A stretch of DNA of 32,532 bases from DATBDE01 sp036270095. GTDB lineage: Bacteria; Actinomycetota; Thermoleophilia; Solirubrobacterales; Solirubrobacteraceae. Location of the stretch: positions 1-32,532 of the forward strand of contig DATBDE010000016.1 in assembly GCA_036270095.1 (NCBI GenBank). Direction: 5' to 3'. The notes beneath the pieces are model-generated. The model had not been told where the DNA came from. It was given only the letters and a program-made list of their open reading frames with translations, and ran no database searches. Positions 1 through 6,894 of the stretch are shown here, piece after piece (the first letter of the stretch is position 1; every line of letters begins with the position of its first letter). A program made the position numbers and the translations under genes.

Positions 1-32
1 GGCAAAGAAAGACTTGACCCCCAACGGCCTTC

Positions 33-38
33 TAGGAT
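33..38 (+). promoter_or_regulatory. -10-like hexamer TAGGAT before the carboxylase gene
   Basis: TAGGAT lies 10 nt before the ATG at 49, and there is no clear Shine-Dalgarno in between. The same arrangement of a TANNNT hexamer 6-13 nt ahead of a start recurs across this window, so a leaderless or nearly leaderless transcript is likely. A TTGACC at 14-19 is too close (13 nt) to be its -35 partner. Confidence 0.4.
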
Positions 39-48
39 CCCCGCCGCA

Positions 49-1833
49 ATGTTCGAGAAGGTTCTGGTCGCCAACCGTGGCGAGATCGCGATCCGCATCA
101 TGCGGACGCTCGAGGAGATGGGCATCGCGTCGGTCGGGGTCTACTCCGAGCTCGACCGCGACGCGCTGCACGTCAAGCGGGCCGACGAGGCCTACCTCCT
201 CGGGCCCGGCCCGGCCCCCGAGAGCTACCTGAAGATCGACAAGATCCTCGCGGTCGCCACCCAGTCCGGCGCCCAGGCCGTGCACCCGGGCTACGGCTTC
301 CTGGCCGAGAACGCCGCCTTCGCCCGCGCCTGCGACGAGGCGGGGATCGTGTTCATCGGCCCGCCCGCCGACGCCATCGAGGCCATGGGCTCCAAGACGC
401 GGGCGCGCGAGCTCATGCGCGACGCCGGCGTGCCCATCGTGCCCGGCACCACCGAGCCGGTGGAGACCGTCGACGACGCCCGCAAGGTCATCGCCGACGA
501 CATCGGATACCCGGTCGCGGTCAAGGCCGCGGGCGGTGGCGGGGGCAAGGGCTTCCGCGTCGCGCTCGAGGAGTCCGAGCTCGGGAGCGCCTTCGAGGGC
601 GCTGCGCGGGAGGGCGAGAAGTTCTTCGGCGACCCCACCGTCTACCTCGAGCGCTACCTGCCCGACCCGCGGCACGTCGAGGTCCAGGTGCTGGCCGACC
701 GCCACGGCAACGTCATCCACCTGGGCGAGCGCGACTGCTCGGTGCAGCGCCGCCACCAGAAGCTGATCGAGGAGTCGCCCGCGCCCGCGGTCGACGACGA
801 GCTGCGCCAGCGCATCGGCGAGATCGCCACGGAGGCCGCGCGCGCCGTCGACTACGTCGGGGCCGGCACGATCGAGGGCCTGCTGGCCGACGGCGAGTAC
901 TTCTTCCTCGAGATGAACACCCGCGTCCAGGTCGAGCACTGCGTGACCGAGATGACGACGGGCATCGACATCGTGCGCGAGGGCATCCGCGCCGCCGCCG
1001 GCGAGGTGCTCTCGGTGGGCCAGGACGACGTCGAGCTGCGTGGCCACGCCATCGAGTGCCGCGTCAACGCCGAGGACGCGTCCAAGAACTTCGCCCCGGC
1101 GCCCGGTCGGGTGGGCGAGTACGACGAGCCCTCCGGCCCCGGCGTGCGCGTCGACTCGGGCGTGGCCAGCGGCTCGGAGATCTCGCCCATGTACGACCCG
1201 ATGGTGGCCAAGCTCATCGTCTGGGACGTCGACCGCGAGCACGCCACGGCGCGCATGCTACGGGCGCTGGGCGAGTACGACATCACCGAGCTCAAGACCC
1301 TCATCCCCTTCCACCAGGCGCTGCTGGCCACCGACCAATGGGCCCGTGGCGAGACCTGCCGCGACCTCGTCGAGGACCGCACGTGGCTGAAGGAGCTCGC
1401 CTTCCCCAAGGCCGAGCCCGCCGGCGAGGATGAGGAGGAGCCGTCGATGGAGCAGACCTACACGGTCGAGGTCTCGGGGCGGCGCTTCGACGTCAAGGTC
1501 ATCGGCGCCGCGCCCGTGGGTAACGGCGCCGCGCCCGCGGCTCCGGCCGGCCGCAAGCCGCCGCGGCGCGAGCGCGCGGGCGGTGGCGCGGGTGAGACCG
1601 GCGCCCCCACCGGCGGCGACACTCTGGCCTCGCCGTTGCAGGGCACGGTGCTGCGGGTCGCGGTGGAGAAGGGCGCGACCGTCGAGGAGGGCACGCTCGT
1701 GGCCGTGATCGAGGCCATGAAGATGGAGAACGAGATCACCGCCCACAAGGCCGGGACGGTGGCCGATCTCCCCATCGCCGTGGGCGCCTCGGTGGCATCC
1801 GGCGACACGCTCGCGGTCATCGAGTCCGAATAG
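49..1833 (+). CDS. accC: Acetyl/propionyl-CoA carboxylase alpha subunit (biotin carboxylase fused to BCCP)
   Basis: The 594-aa protein carboxylates its own biotin using ATP and bicarbonate, and passes CO2 to a separate carboxyltransferase beta subunit to make malonyl- or methylmalonyl-CoA. The N-terminal biotin carboxylase domain starts with the typical LVANRGEIAIRI; the glycine-rich ATP-grasp loop AAGGGGGKG is near residues 160-168, and the EMNTRVQVEH catalytic segment near 290. A variable Ala/Pro/Gly linker (about 487-525) leads to the BCCP domain, where the biotin attachment motif EAMKMEN places biotin on K558. Fused alpha subunits of about 590 aa are normal in actinobacteria; substrate specificity is set by the beta subunit, which is not in this window. 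Start at ATG 49 gives the canonical N-terminus. An internal ATG at 1447 (codon 467) is preceded by AGGAGG, see findings. Family call very secure; gene symbol approximate. Confidence 0.95.
   Translation: MFEKVLVANRGEIAIRIMRTLEEMGIASVGVYSELDRDALHVKRADEAYLLGPGPAPESYLKIDKILAVATQSGAQAVHPGYGFLAENAAFARACDEAGIVFIGPPADAIEAMGSKTRARELMRDAGVPIVPGTTEPVETVDDARKVIADDIGYPVAVKAAGGGGGKGFRVALEESELGSAFEGAAREGEKFFGDPTVYLERYLPDPRHVEVQVLADRHGNVIHLGERDCSVQRRHQKLIEESPAPAVDDELRQRIGEIATEAARAVDYVGAGTIEGLLADGEYFFLEMNTRVQVEHCVTEMTTGIDIVREGIRAAAGEVLSVGQDDVELRGHAIECRVNAEDASKNFAPAPGRVGEYDEPSGPGVRVDSGVASGSEISPMYDPMVAKLIVWDVDREHATARMLRALGEYDITELKTLIPFHQALLATDQWARGETCRDLVEDRTWLKELAFPKAEPAGEDEEEPSMEQTYTVEVSGRRFDVKVIGAAPVGNGAAPAAPAGRKPPRRERAGGGAGETGAPTGGDTLASPLQGTVLRVAVEKGATVEEGTLVAVIEAMKMENEITAHKAGTVADLPIAVGASVASGDTLAVIESE
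1433..1449 (+). promoter_or_regulatory. Internal Shine-Dalgarno and in-frame ATG at the BCCP boundary
   Basis: AGGAGG at 1433-1438 is followed after 8 nt by ATG 1447-1449, in the frame of the carboxylase gene. Initiation here would give a 128-aa free biotin carboxyl carrier protein beginning MEQTYTVEVSG. The same bases also encode an acidic Glu run, so the motif could be chance. Confidence 0.35.
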
Positions 1834-1861
1834 CGTCCGTCACAGCGGGTACCCCCCGGGC

Positions 1862-2233
1862 ATGGCGGAGTGGGAGGAAGTCGCCAGAACGCAAGAATTC
1901 GAGGCGCTGCTGGTGCGCCGGCGCCGCTTCGTGGTCCCCGCTCTGCTCGTGTGGACGGCGTGGTTCGGGGCCTTCCTGGTCTGCTGCGGCGTCGCCCGCG
2001 GCTTCATGGGGTCGTCGATCTACGAGGGCTTCACCGTCGGCTACGCCTGGGCGCTCAGCGTCATCGTCCTCACCTGGATCATCGGCTGGTTGTACGTCCG
2101 CGTCTCGGCGCGTAGCTTCGATCCCCTGGCCGAGCGCGCGGCCGGGACCCGTGGACGCGAGACCTTTGCGGACCGGCCCGCGCCCGGCCGCGAGCAGCCC
2201 GCCGAGACGGAGACGGAGCCGGCCCGGCGATGA
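1862..2233 (+). CDS. DUF485 small membrane protein, partner of the ActP-like symporter
   Basis: This 123-aa protein has two hydrophobic segments, at about residues 25-45 and 58-78, joined by a short loop containing GSSIYEGFTVGYAW. That is the DUF485 plan (YjcH in E. coli, encoded directly upstream of actP). The charged C-terminal tail (about 85-123, rich in Arg, Glu and Pro) is longer than in E. coli YjcH. The role of DUF485 proteins is not established; co-occurrence with acetate symporters suggests an accessory role. Its stop overlaps the next start in ATGA (2230-2233), so the two are translationally coupled. The start ATG at 1862 has no good Shine-Dalgarno; it follows the carboxylase stop by 28 bp and may be co-transcribed with it. 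Confidence 0.88.
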   Translation: MAEWEEVARTQEFEALLVRRRRFVVPALLVWTAWFGAFLVCCGVARGFMGSSIYEGFTVGYAWALSVIVLTWIIGWLYVRVSARSFDPLAERAAGTRGRETFADRPAPGREQPAETETEPARR

Positions 2234-3783
2234 CCGTCAAGGCGCTTCCGCTGATCGTGTTCGGCGCCGTGCTCGCGGTGACCATCGGCGTGACCTTCTG
2301 GGCGTCGCGGCGCACCCGCTCGTCCACGGAATTTTGGGCAGCGGGACGATCGATTTCACCCCTGCAGAACGGCATGGCGATCTCCGGCGACTACATGTCG
2401 GCCGCCGCCTTCCTGGGCGTGACCGGCCTGATGTTCCTCGGCGGCTTCGACGGCTTCATCACCGGCGTGGCCGCCATCTGCTCGTTCATCCCCGTGATGC
2501 TGTTGCTGGCCGAGCGCATGCGCAATAGCGGCAAGTACACGATGGCCGACGTGCTCGCCTTCCGCCTGCGCGAGCGCCCCGCCCGCACCGCGGCCGCCAT
2601 CGGCACGCTGTTCGTCGTCGGCTTCTACCTGATCGCGCAGATGATCGCGGCGGGCTCGCTGATCGAGGCGCTGGCCGGGCTGTCCTTCCCGCTCGCCGTG
2701 CTCATCACCGGCGCCGCGATGCTGCTCTACGTGCTGCTCGGCGGCATGCTGGCAACGACCTGGGTGCAGATCATCAAGGCCGTGCTGCTCATGGGCGGCG
2801 TGCTCGTGCTGGCGCTGTTCGTGCTGGCCAAGTTCGGCTGGGACCCGATCCAGATCTTCAACACGGCCAAGGCCAAGGCCGACAATCCGGCCAAGTACCT
2901 GGCGCCGGGCGGGCTGTTCACGAAGCCGCTGGACGCCATATCGATCGGCATCGCCTTCGCGCTCGGCACCGCCGGCCTGCCCCACATCCTGATGCGCTTC
3001 TTCACCGTGCCGACCGGCAAGGCGGCGCGCGGCTCGGTGGGCTGGGCCATCGCGATCATCGGCATCTTCTACGTGCTCGTCTCGCTCATCGGCTTCGGCT
3101 CGCGGGCCGTGCTCGGCGCGGGCGGCGAGAAGCTCGCGGGCGACGGCGGCAACCTGGCCGCGCCCTACCTGGCCCAGTCGCTGGGCGGCGGCTCCGGCAC
3201 GGCGGGCGGCGACATCTTCTTCGCCGTGATCTCCGGCGTGGCGTTCGCCACCATCCTGGCGGTCGTCGCGGGACTCGTCATCGCCGCCTCCGGCGGCGTG
3301 GCCCACGACCTGTGGTCGCAGGTCATCAAGCGCGGCCGGCATCGCGAGGGCCGCGAGGTGCTCGTCGGCAAGATCGCCGCCGGCGCCATCGGCGTGCTGG
3401 CCATCGGCCTGGCCCTGGTGGCGGGCAAGGGCTTCAACGTGCAGCTGCTCGTCGGCTTGGCCTTCTCGGTCGCGGCCAGCGCGAACTTCCCCTCGCTGGT
3501 CCTGGCCCTGTTCTGGCGACGCTTCAACACTGCCGGGGCGCTGACCGGCGTGGCCTTCGGGCTCATCGCCTCGATCGGGTTGATCGTGCTCTCGCCGCCG
3601 GTGTGGGCAGGGCCGGACTCGCACGACGGCGCGCCGTTCCCGCTGCAAAACCCGGCCCTGTTCTCGATCCCCATCGGCTTCCTGGGCTGCTGGCTGGGCA
3701 CGGTGCTGAGCTCCGAGCGGACCGAGGCGCGCCACCGCGAGCTGCGCGTGCGGGCCGAGACCGGCGTCGGCGCCGAGACCTAG
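2230..3783 (+). CDS. actP: Cation/acetate symporter of the sodium:solute symporter family
   Basis: The 517-aa polytopic membrane protein (about 13 predicted helices) should import acetate or related short monocarboxylates with a cation. Similarity to E. coli ActP, recalled from memory, is high along most of its length: GDYMSAAAFLGVTGLMFLGG near residue 55, GGMLATTWVQIIKAVLL near 173, GTAGLPHILMRFFTV near 245, SGVAFATILAVVAGL near 335 and the C-terminal RHRELRVRAETGVG, matching the RERELF...TGFG tail of ActP. The ATG overlaps the DUF485 stop by 4 nt. Placed behind a fused acyl-CoA carboxylase, it suggests acetate uptake feeding acyl-CoA metabolism, though the activating enzyme is not in this window. 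Paralogues carry glycolate or pyruvate, so the exact substrate is open. Confidence 0.92.
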   Translation: MTVKALPLIVFGAVLAVTIGVTFWASRRTRSSTEFWAAGRSISPLQNGMAISGDYMSAAAFLGVTGLMFLGGFDGFITGVAAICSFIPVMLLLAERMRNSGKYTMADVLAFRLRERPARTAAAIGTLFVVGFYLIAQMIAAGSLIEALAGLSFPLAVLITGAAMLLYVLLGGMLATTWVQIIKAVLLMGGVLVLALFVLAKFGWDPIQIFNTAKAKADNPAKYLAPGGLFTKPLDAISIGIAFALGTAGLPHILMRFFTVPTGKAARGSVGWAIAIIGIFYVLVSLIGFGSRAVLGAGGEKLAGDGGNLAAPYLAQSLGGGSGTAGGDIFFAVISGVAFATILAVVAGLVIAASGGVAHDLWSQVIKRGRHREGREVLVGKIAAGAIGVLAIGLALVAGKGFNVQLLVGLAFSVAASANFPSLVLALFWRRFNTAGALTGVAFGLIASIGLIVLSPPVWAGPDSHDGAPFPLQNPALFSIPIGFLGCWLGTVLSSERTEARHRELRVRAETGVGAET

Positions 3784-3802
3784 CCGCGCCGACGCCGCCC
3801 TA

Positions 3803-3808
3803 TAGCGT
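3803..3808 (+). promoter_or_regulatory. -10-like hexamer TAGCGT before the GNAT gene
   Basis: TAGCGT (within TATAGCGT, 3801-3808) sits 8 nt before the GTG start at 3817 with no Shine-Dalgarno between, the leaderless arrangement seen repeatedly in this window. Confidence 0.45.
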
Positions 3809-3816
3809 TCCCCGGC

Positions 3817-4293
3817 GTGCCCGCCCGCGCCTGGGTCGCCGACGTCAACGAGGCCGAGCCGGTCGCGCGGCTGCTGGTGGCCTTCCGTGACTGGTACGAC
3901 CGCGACTGGCCCTCCGACAACGCGTTCCTGGCCAGCGTCGAGCGCCTCATGGAGGACCCGTCCACCGAGTACCTGCTGGGCACGCGCGACGACGACTCCC
4001 CGCCGCAGGGGGTGTGCCAGCTCCGCTTCCGCTTCAGCGTGTGGACGGCGACCGACGACTGCTGGCTCGAGGACCTGTTCGTGCTCGAGCCCACGCGCGG
4101 CGCCGGGGTGGGCTCGGCGCTGATCGAGCTCGCGCTGCGGCGCGCGCACGAGCGCGGGTGCCGCCGCATCGAGCTCGACACCAACGAGGACAACCCGGCG
4201 CTCGCGCTCTACGAGCGCTTCGGCTTCTCGCCGACCTACAAGTCGGCGCCGCAGCGCAACCTGTTCCTCGGGCGCCGGCTCGACGAGCGCTAG
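3817..4293 (+). CDS. GNAT family N-acetyltransferase
   Basis: The 158-aa protein has the GNAT fold order: an N-terminal strand and helix, a central strand ending LEDLFVLEP (about 85-93), the acetyl-CoA pyrophosphate loop RGAGVGSALIE (about 96-106) and the C-terminal DTNEDNPALALYERFGF motif (about 127-143), where the alpha4 Asn and the Tyr general acid of the family occur. It should transfer an acetyl group from acetyl-CoA to an amine; the substrate cannot be read from sequence. It starts at GTG 3817, which aligns the first strand with family members. Convergent with the next gene, only 5 bp between stops. Confidence 0.85.
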   Translation: MPARAWVADVNEAEPVARLLVAFRDWYDRDWPSDNAFLASVERLMEDPSTEYLLGTRDDDSPPQGVCQLRFRFSVWTATDDCWLEDLFVLEPTRGAGVGSALIELALRRAHERGCRRIELDTNEDNPALALYERFGFSPTYKSAPQRNLFLGRRLDER

Positions 4294-4298
4294 CGGGC

Positions 4299-4949
4299 TT
4301 AGTGCGGGAACACCTCGTCGCCGGCGGTCCAGCCGCCGGAGTCGACGAACGCCCGCAGCGCCGCGTGCCCGCCGCCGATCCACGGGTCGCCGTGGGCGAA
4401 GAGCAGGTTGTCGAACTCCTGCTCGTCGAGCAGGCGCTCGAAAGCGGTGAGCATGTTGCGCTTGTCCTCCTCGGGGTCGCCGAGGAGGAAGTTGGGCACG
4501 AAGGCCAGCTTGCCGTCCGAGACGATGAGCGCATCGGCGAACAGCAGCGTGCCGCCCGCGGTGTCCAGCAGCAGGGCGGTGTCGTCGTCGCAGATCCCGC
4601 CCACCTCGAGCGCCCGCATGCCCGGCGCGAGCAGCGAGCCGACCGCGAACGGCTCGACGTCGCGCCCATCCGCGGCGGCGAACTCGTACAGGCCCTGGTC
4701 GTTGCACAGCACCGGCGCGTCGGGGAAGGCCGCGCGCAGCTCGGACGAGCTGCGCCAGTGGTGGCGGTTGGAGAGGACGATCTGCAGGACGCCGCGGTCC
4801 TTCAGCTCGTCCAGGACCGGCGCGGGGTCCTCGGGCAGCAGCGGGTCGACGACGGTCTTGCCGGGCGCCCAGTAGTGCGAGTGGACGACCTGCTGGATCT
4901 TCGGGTGCAGCGTGCTCCAGTGGAACACGTCGGGGACGACCTCGTTCAC
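4299..4949 (-). CDS. Metallo-beta-lactamase-fold protein with degenerate metal motif
   Basis: The 216-aa protein follows a metallo-beta-lactamase (MBL) path: an N-terminal strand region, a motif-1 position reading LSNRHHWRSSSEL (about 98-110), a central LLLDTAGGTLLFADALIV (about 126-143) and a C-terminal LLFAHGDPWIGGG (about 183-195). The usual HxHxDH is not present: two adjacent His remain and the Asp-His pair is replaced. A His in AHGDP and an Asp in the ADALI segment fit later MBL ligands. It may bind a single metal, use a different site, or be non-hydrolytic. The GTG start overlaps the preceding VOC gene's TGA in GTGA, so it is coupled to that gene at the end of the minus-strand cluster. 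No substrate can be assigned. Confidence 0.6.
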   Translation of the reverse strand: MNEVVPDVFHWSTLHPKIQQVVHSHYWAPGKTVVDPLLPEDPAPVLDELKDRGVLQIVLSNRHHWRSSSELRAAFPDAPVLCNDQGLYEFAAADGRDVEPFAVGSLLAPGMRALEVGGICDDDTALLLDTAGGTLLFADALIVSDGKLAFVPNFLLGDPEEDKRNMLTAFERLLDEQEFDNLLFAHGDPWIGGGHAALRAFVDSGGWTAGDEVFPH

Positions 4950-5302
4950 GGTGCGAACTCCATCAGCTCGACGACGTGGCCCGCCGGGTCGGTGAGCTTG
5001 GCGCGTGGCGAGCCCCAGTAGCGCGCCCGGTCGTTCGGTTCGTACCCCGCCTCGCGCAGCCGGGTCAGCGTGCCCTCGTAGTCGTCGACCAGGAGCGCCG
5101 GGTGCGCCCGCGGCGGGATCACCGGCGCGTCGGCGAACACCAGGTGGATCTGCGTCGGGCCTCCCTGCAGGAACCGGGCCTCGTCGACGAGACGATCGTC
5201 GGGGAGCGCAACTTCCTCGAAGCCCACCAGCGCGTAGAACGCGAGGCAGGCTTCGAGGTCGCCGGGCTTGATCTCCAGGGCCACGTGGTGGAGCGAGCTC
5301 AC
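4946..5302 (-). CDS. VOC (glyoxalase/bleomycin-resistance) family protein
   Basis: The 118-aa protein is one vicinal-oxygen-chelate module: beta-alpha-beta-beta-beta twice, opening with SLHHVALEIKPGDLEACLAFY, a central IHLVF strand and a closing DPAGHVVELMEF. The first His, the central His in IHL and the last Glu in VELME match the usual metal ligand positions, so a metal-dependent enzyme (dioxygenase, lyase or isomerase) is plausible. Length equals the family's single-unit form, which normally dimerises. It lies 10 bp behind the FAD oxidoreductase gene and overlaps the degenerate MBL gene, so the three are probably co-transcribed and may act on a common compound. Substrate unknown. Confidence 0.83.
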   Translation of the reverse strand: MSSLHHVALEIKPGDLEACLAFYALVGFEEVALPDDRLVDEARFLQGGPTQIHLVFADAPVIPPRAHPALLVDDYEGTLTRLREAGYEPNDRARYWGSPRAKLTDPAGHVVELMEFAP

Positions 5303-5312
5303 CCGCCGGAGC

Positions 5313-6650
5313 CTAGACCGGATGGTTGGCGAGGATCATCCCCTCGGGGTCGACCTCCGCCTTGACCGCGCGCAGGCGGGCCAGGTCGCCGGCGCCGAAG
5401 AACGCCGAGGCGTCCCGCGAGCGCTCCGCGAAGTTGAGGTACTCGCGGCCGGAGTCCTCGGGCCGCAGCGCATCGCGGAGGAGCGCCAGCTGGGCCTCGA
5501 CCGCCGCCGTCAGCGCGGGGTCGAACGCCGGCCCGACCGCGAACGCCAGGTACGGCGCGTCGAACGCGCCCACGACCCCCGCGCCCTCGGGCCGCCGCGC
5601 CATGGCGCCGCCCAGGTGACGGAGCTCGACCGCTGCCAACGGCGTGTCGGGCCGCGGCGCCGCCACCGCCAGGATGCGATCGATGGTCTCGGCGGTCACG
5701 TCGTCGAGCAGCTGGCTGTCCGAGCAGCCCGCGATCGGCTCCTCGGGATCCATGTGCACGTAGCTCAGGGCCACGGGCGGCAGCGGGCCGAAGCCGTCGA
5801 CCTCCGGGCCGAGCGCCCGGAACGGGGCGGTCAGCGCGGCGCCTTCGTCGGCGGGGCCGACGTGGACGCCGTCGATGGCAACGAGCTGGCGGCCGCGCAC
5901 GAGCTCGGGGATCTCGGGCAGGTCGGGCACGTTCATCAGCCGCACCGTCGAGGTGAAGGCGTCCGGGGCGGTGCGGGTGAACGCGACCCAGGCCTCGAGC
6001 ACCTCGCGGGCACGGTCGGCCGGCCACAGCATCACGCCGCCGTAGAGCTCGGGCATCGCGTAGAGCGTGAACTCAACCGCGGTGACGATCGCGAAACTGC
6101 CGCCGCCGCCGCGCAGCGCCCAGAACAGGTCGGCGTCGTGGTCGGCGTCGACACGGCGCAGGCGCCCGTCGGCGGTGACAACCTCGAAGGCCAGCACGCT
6201 GTTGGCCGCGACCCCGAAGGCCCGCGCCAGCCCCAGGCTGACGCCGCCGCCGAGGAAGTAGCCGACGACGCCGACGTTGGGCGAGGAGCCCGACAGCGGG
6301 GCCAGGCCGTGCTCGGACGCGGGCGCCGTGACGTCGGCCCACAGCGCGCCCGCTTCGGCCCGGGCACGGCGGCCCTCGACGTCGATCTCGACGCCGCGCA
6401 TGCGCTCGGTCTTGAGCAGCACCGCGTCGGAGAGGTCGCCGTGCGGCGTGGCGTTGTGGCCGGTCCCCTGGGCCGTCACCCGCAGGCCGTGCTCCCGGGC
6501 GTAGGTCACGATCGACGCCACGTCCTCGGCGCGGGTCGGGTAGGCCACGGCGGCCGGGTTGAGGTCGGCGGCCAGGTTCCAGGCCGACCGGGCCTCGTCG
6601 TAGCGCTCGTCGCCGGGGCGGATGACCTCGATCTGCTCAGTGGTCAACAT
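5313..6650 (-). CDS. FAD-linked oxidoreductase (PCMH/BBE, berberine-bridge type)
   Basis: The 445-aa enzyme has an N-terminal PCMH-type FAD domain (about 30-200): VTAQGTGHNA places the presumed covalent FAD-binding His at H65, and GSSPNVGVVGYFLGGGVS binds the cofactor pyrophosphate. The position where bicovalent members have Cys lacks one, so a single histidyl link is expected. The C-terminus SGREYLNFAERS...RLRAVKAEVDPEGMILANHPV is the BBE module. Members oxidise alcohols, amines, sugars or alkaloids with O2. No signal peptide, so cytoplasmic. Its ATG lies 14 bp inside the preceding 59-aa gene. The upstream LAL regulator and small gene suggest a dedicated regulatory unit. Confidence 0.9.
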   Translation of the reverse strand: MLTTEQIEVIRPGDERYDEARSAWNLAADLNPAAVAYPTRAEDVASIVTYAREHGLRVTAQGTGHNATPHGDLSDAVLLKTERMRGVEIDVEGRRARAEAGALWADVTAPASEHGLAPLSGSSPNVGVVGYFLGGGVSLGLARAFGVAANSVLAFEVVTADGRLRRVDADHDADLFWALRGGGGSFAIVTAVEFTLYAMPELYGGVMLWPADRAREVLEAWVAFTRTAPDAFTSTVRLMNVPDLPEIPELVRGRQLVAIDGVHVGPADEGAALTAPFRALGPEVDGFGPLPPVALSYVHMDPEEPIAGCSDSQLLDDVTAETIDRILAVAAPRPDTPLAAVELRHLGGAMARRPEGAGVVGAFDAPYLAFAVGPAFDPALTAAVEAQLALLRDALRPEDSGREYLNFAERSRDASAFFGAGDLARLRAVKAEVDPEGMILANHPV

Positions 6651-6816
6651 TGGCGTGCTCCTCCTTGCCTTGCGAACTCAGGGTGTCGATGGCCGCCATC
6701 AGGCCGAGCCAGCCCGCAAAGGGCGTCGCCGGGCTGCCTTCGCTGAAGGCGATGCCGTCGGGGACGTCCTCCGTGAGCCGCAGCTCGAGCCGGATGGAGA
6801 CCGTGTTCTCGTCCAT
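6637..6816 (-). CDS. Small conserved-looking protein (59 aa), unknown function
   Basis: The frame from ATG 6816 encodes 59 aa beginning MDENTVSIRLELRL and containing PFAGWLGLMAAIDTL. No membrane segment or signal peptide. An upstream in-frame ATG (6867) would put the start inside the hairpin region and is less likely. It overlaps the FAD oxidoreductase start by 14 bp, so it is translated with that gene. A beta strand followed by a Trp-containing amphipathic helix is suggested. From memory, small proteins with a similar FxGWLxLxxAI segment occur near regulators and oxidoreductases in Actinobacteria, but I cannot name a family. Confidence 0.65.
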   Translation of the reverse strand: MDENTVSIRLELRLTEDVPDGIAFSEGSPATPFAGWLGLMAAIDTLSSQGKEEHANVDH

Positions 6817-6839
6817 GGCCGGGAGCTTGCGGCCTGCGC

Positions 6840-6860
6840 GTGCCCCGCACATCGGGGCAC
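6840..6860 (-). promoter_or_regulatory. 8-bp perfect hairpin between the LAL regulator and the oxidoreductase operon
   Basis: GTGCCCCG (6840-6847) and CGGGGCAC (6853-6860) pair perfectly around a 5-nt loop. No T-tract follows on either strand, so it is a poor intrinsic terminator. Next to it, CACCCCC(C)AA occurs twice in direct orientation, at 6858-6867 and 6872-6880. The segment is between the regulator's stop (6895) and the small gene's start (6816), a natural place for an operator or attenuator of the downstream genes. Confidence 0.45.
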
Positions 6861-6894
6861 CCCCCAAACATCACCCCCAAGGTTTTGCGTCCGG

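Noticed and set aside
14..19. TTGACC as a -35 element for the carboxylase gene
   Set aside because: Only 13 nt separate it from TAGGAT; too short for a standard promoter.
2356..4707. A 783-codon open frame on the minus strand across the symporter and GNAT genes
   Set aside because: It is low-complexity Arg/Ala/Gly sequence typical of the reverse of high-GC genes, with no domain, and overlaps three well-supported genes.
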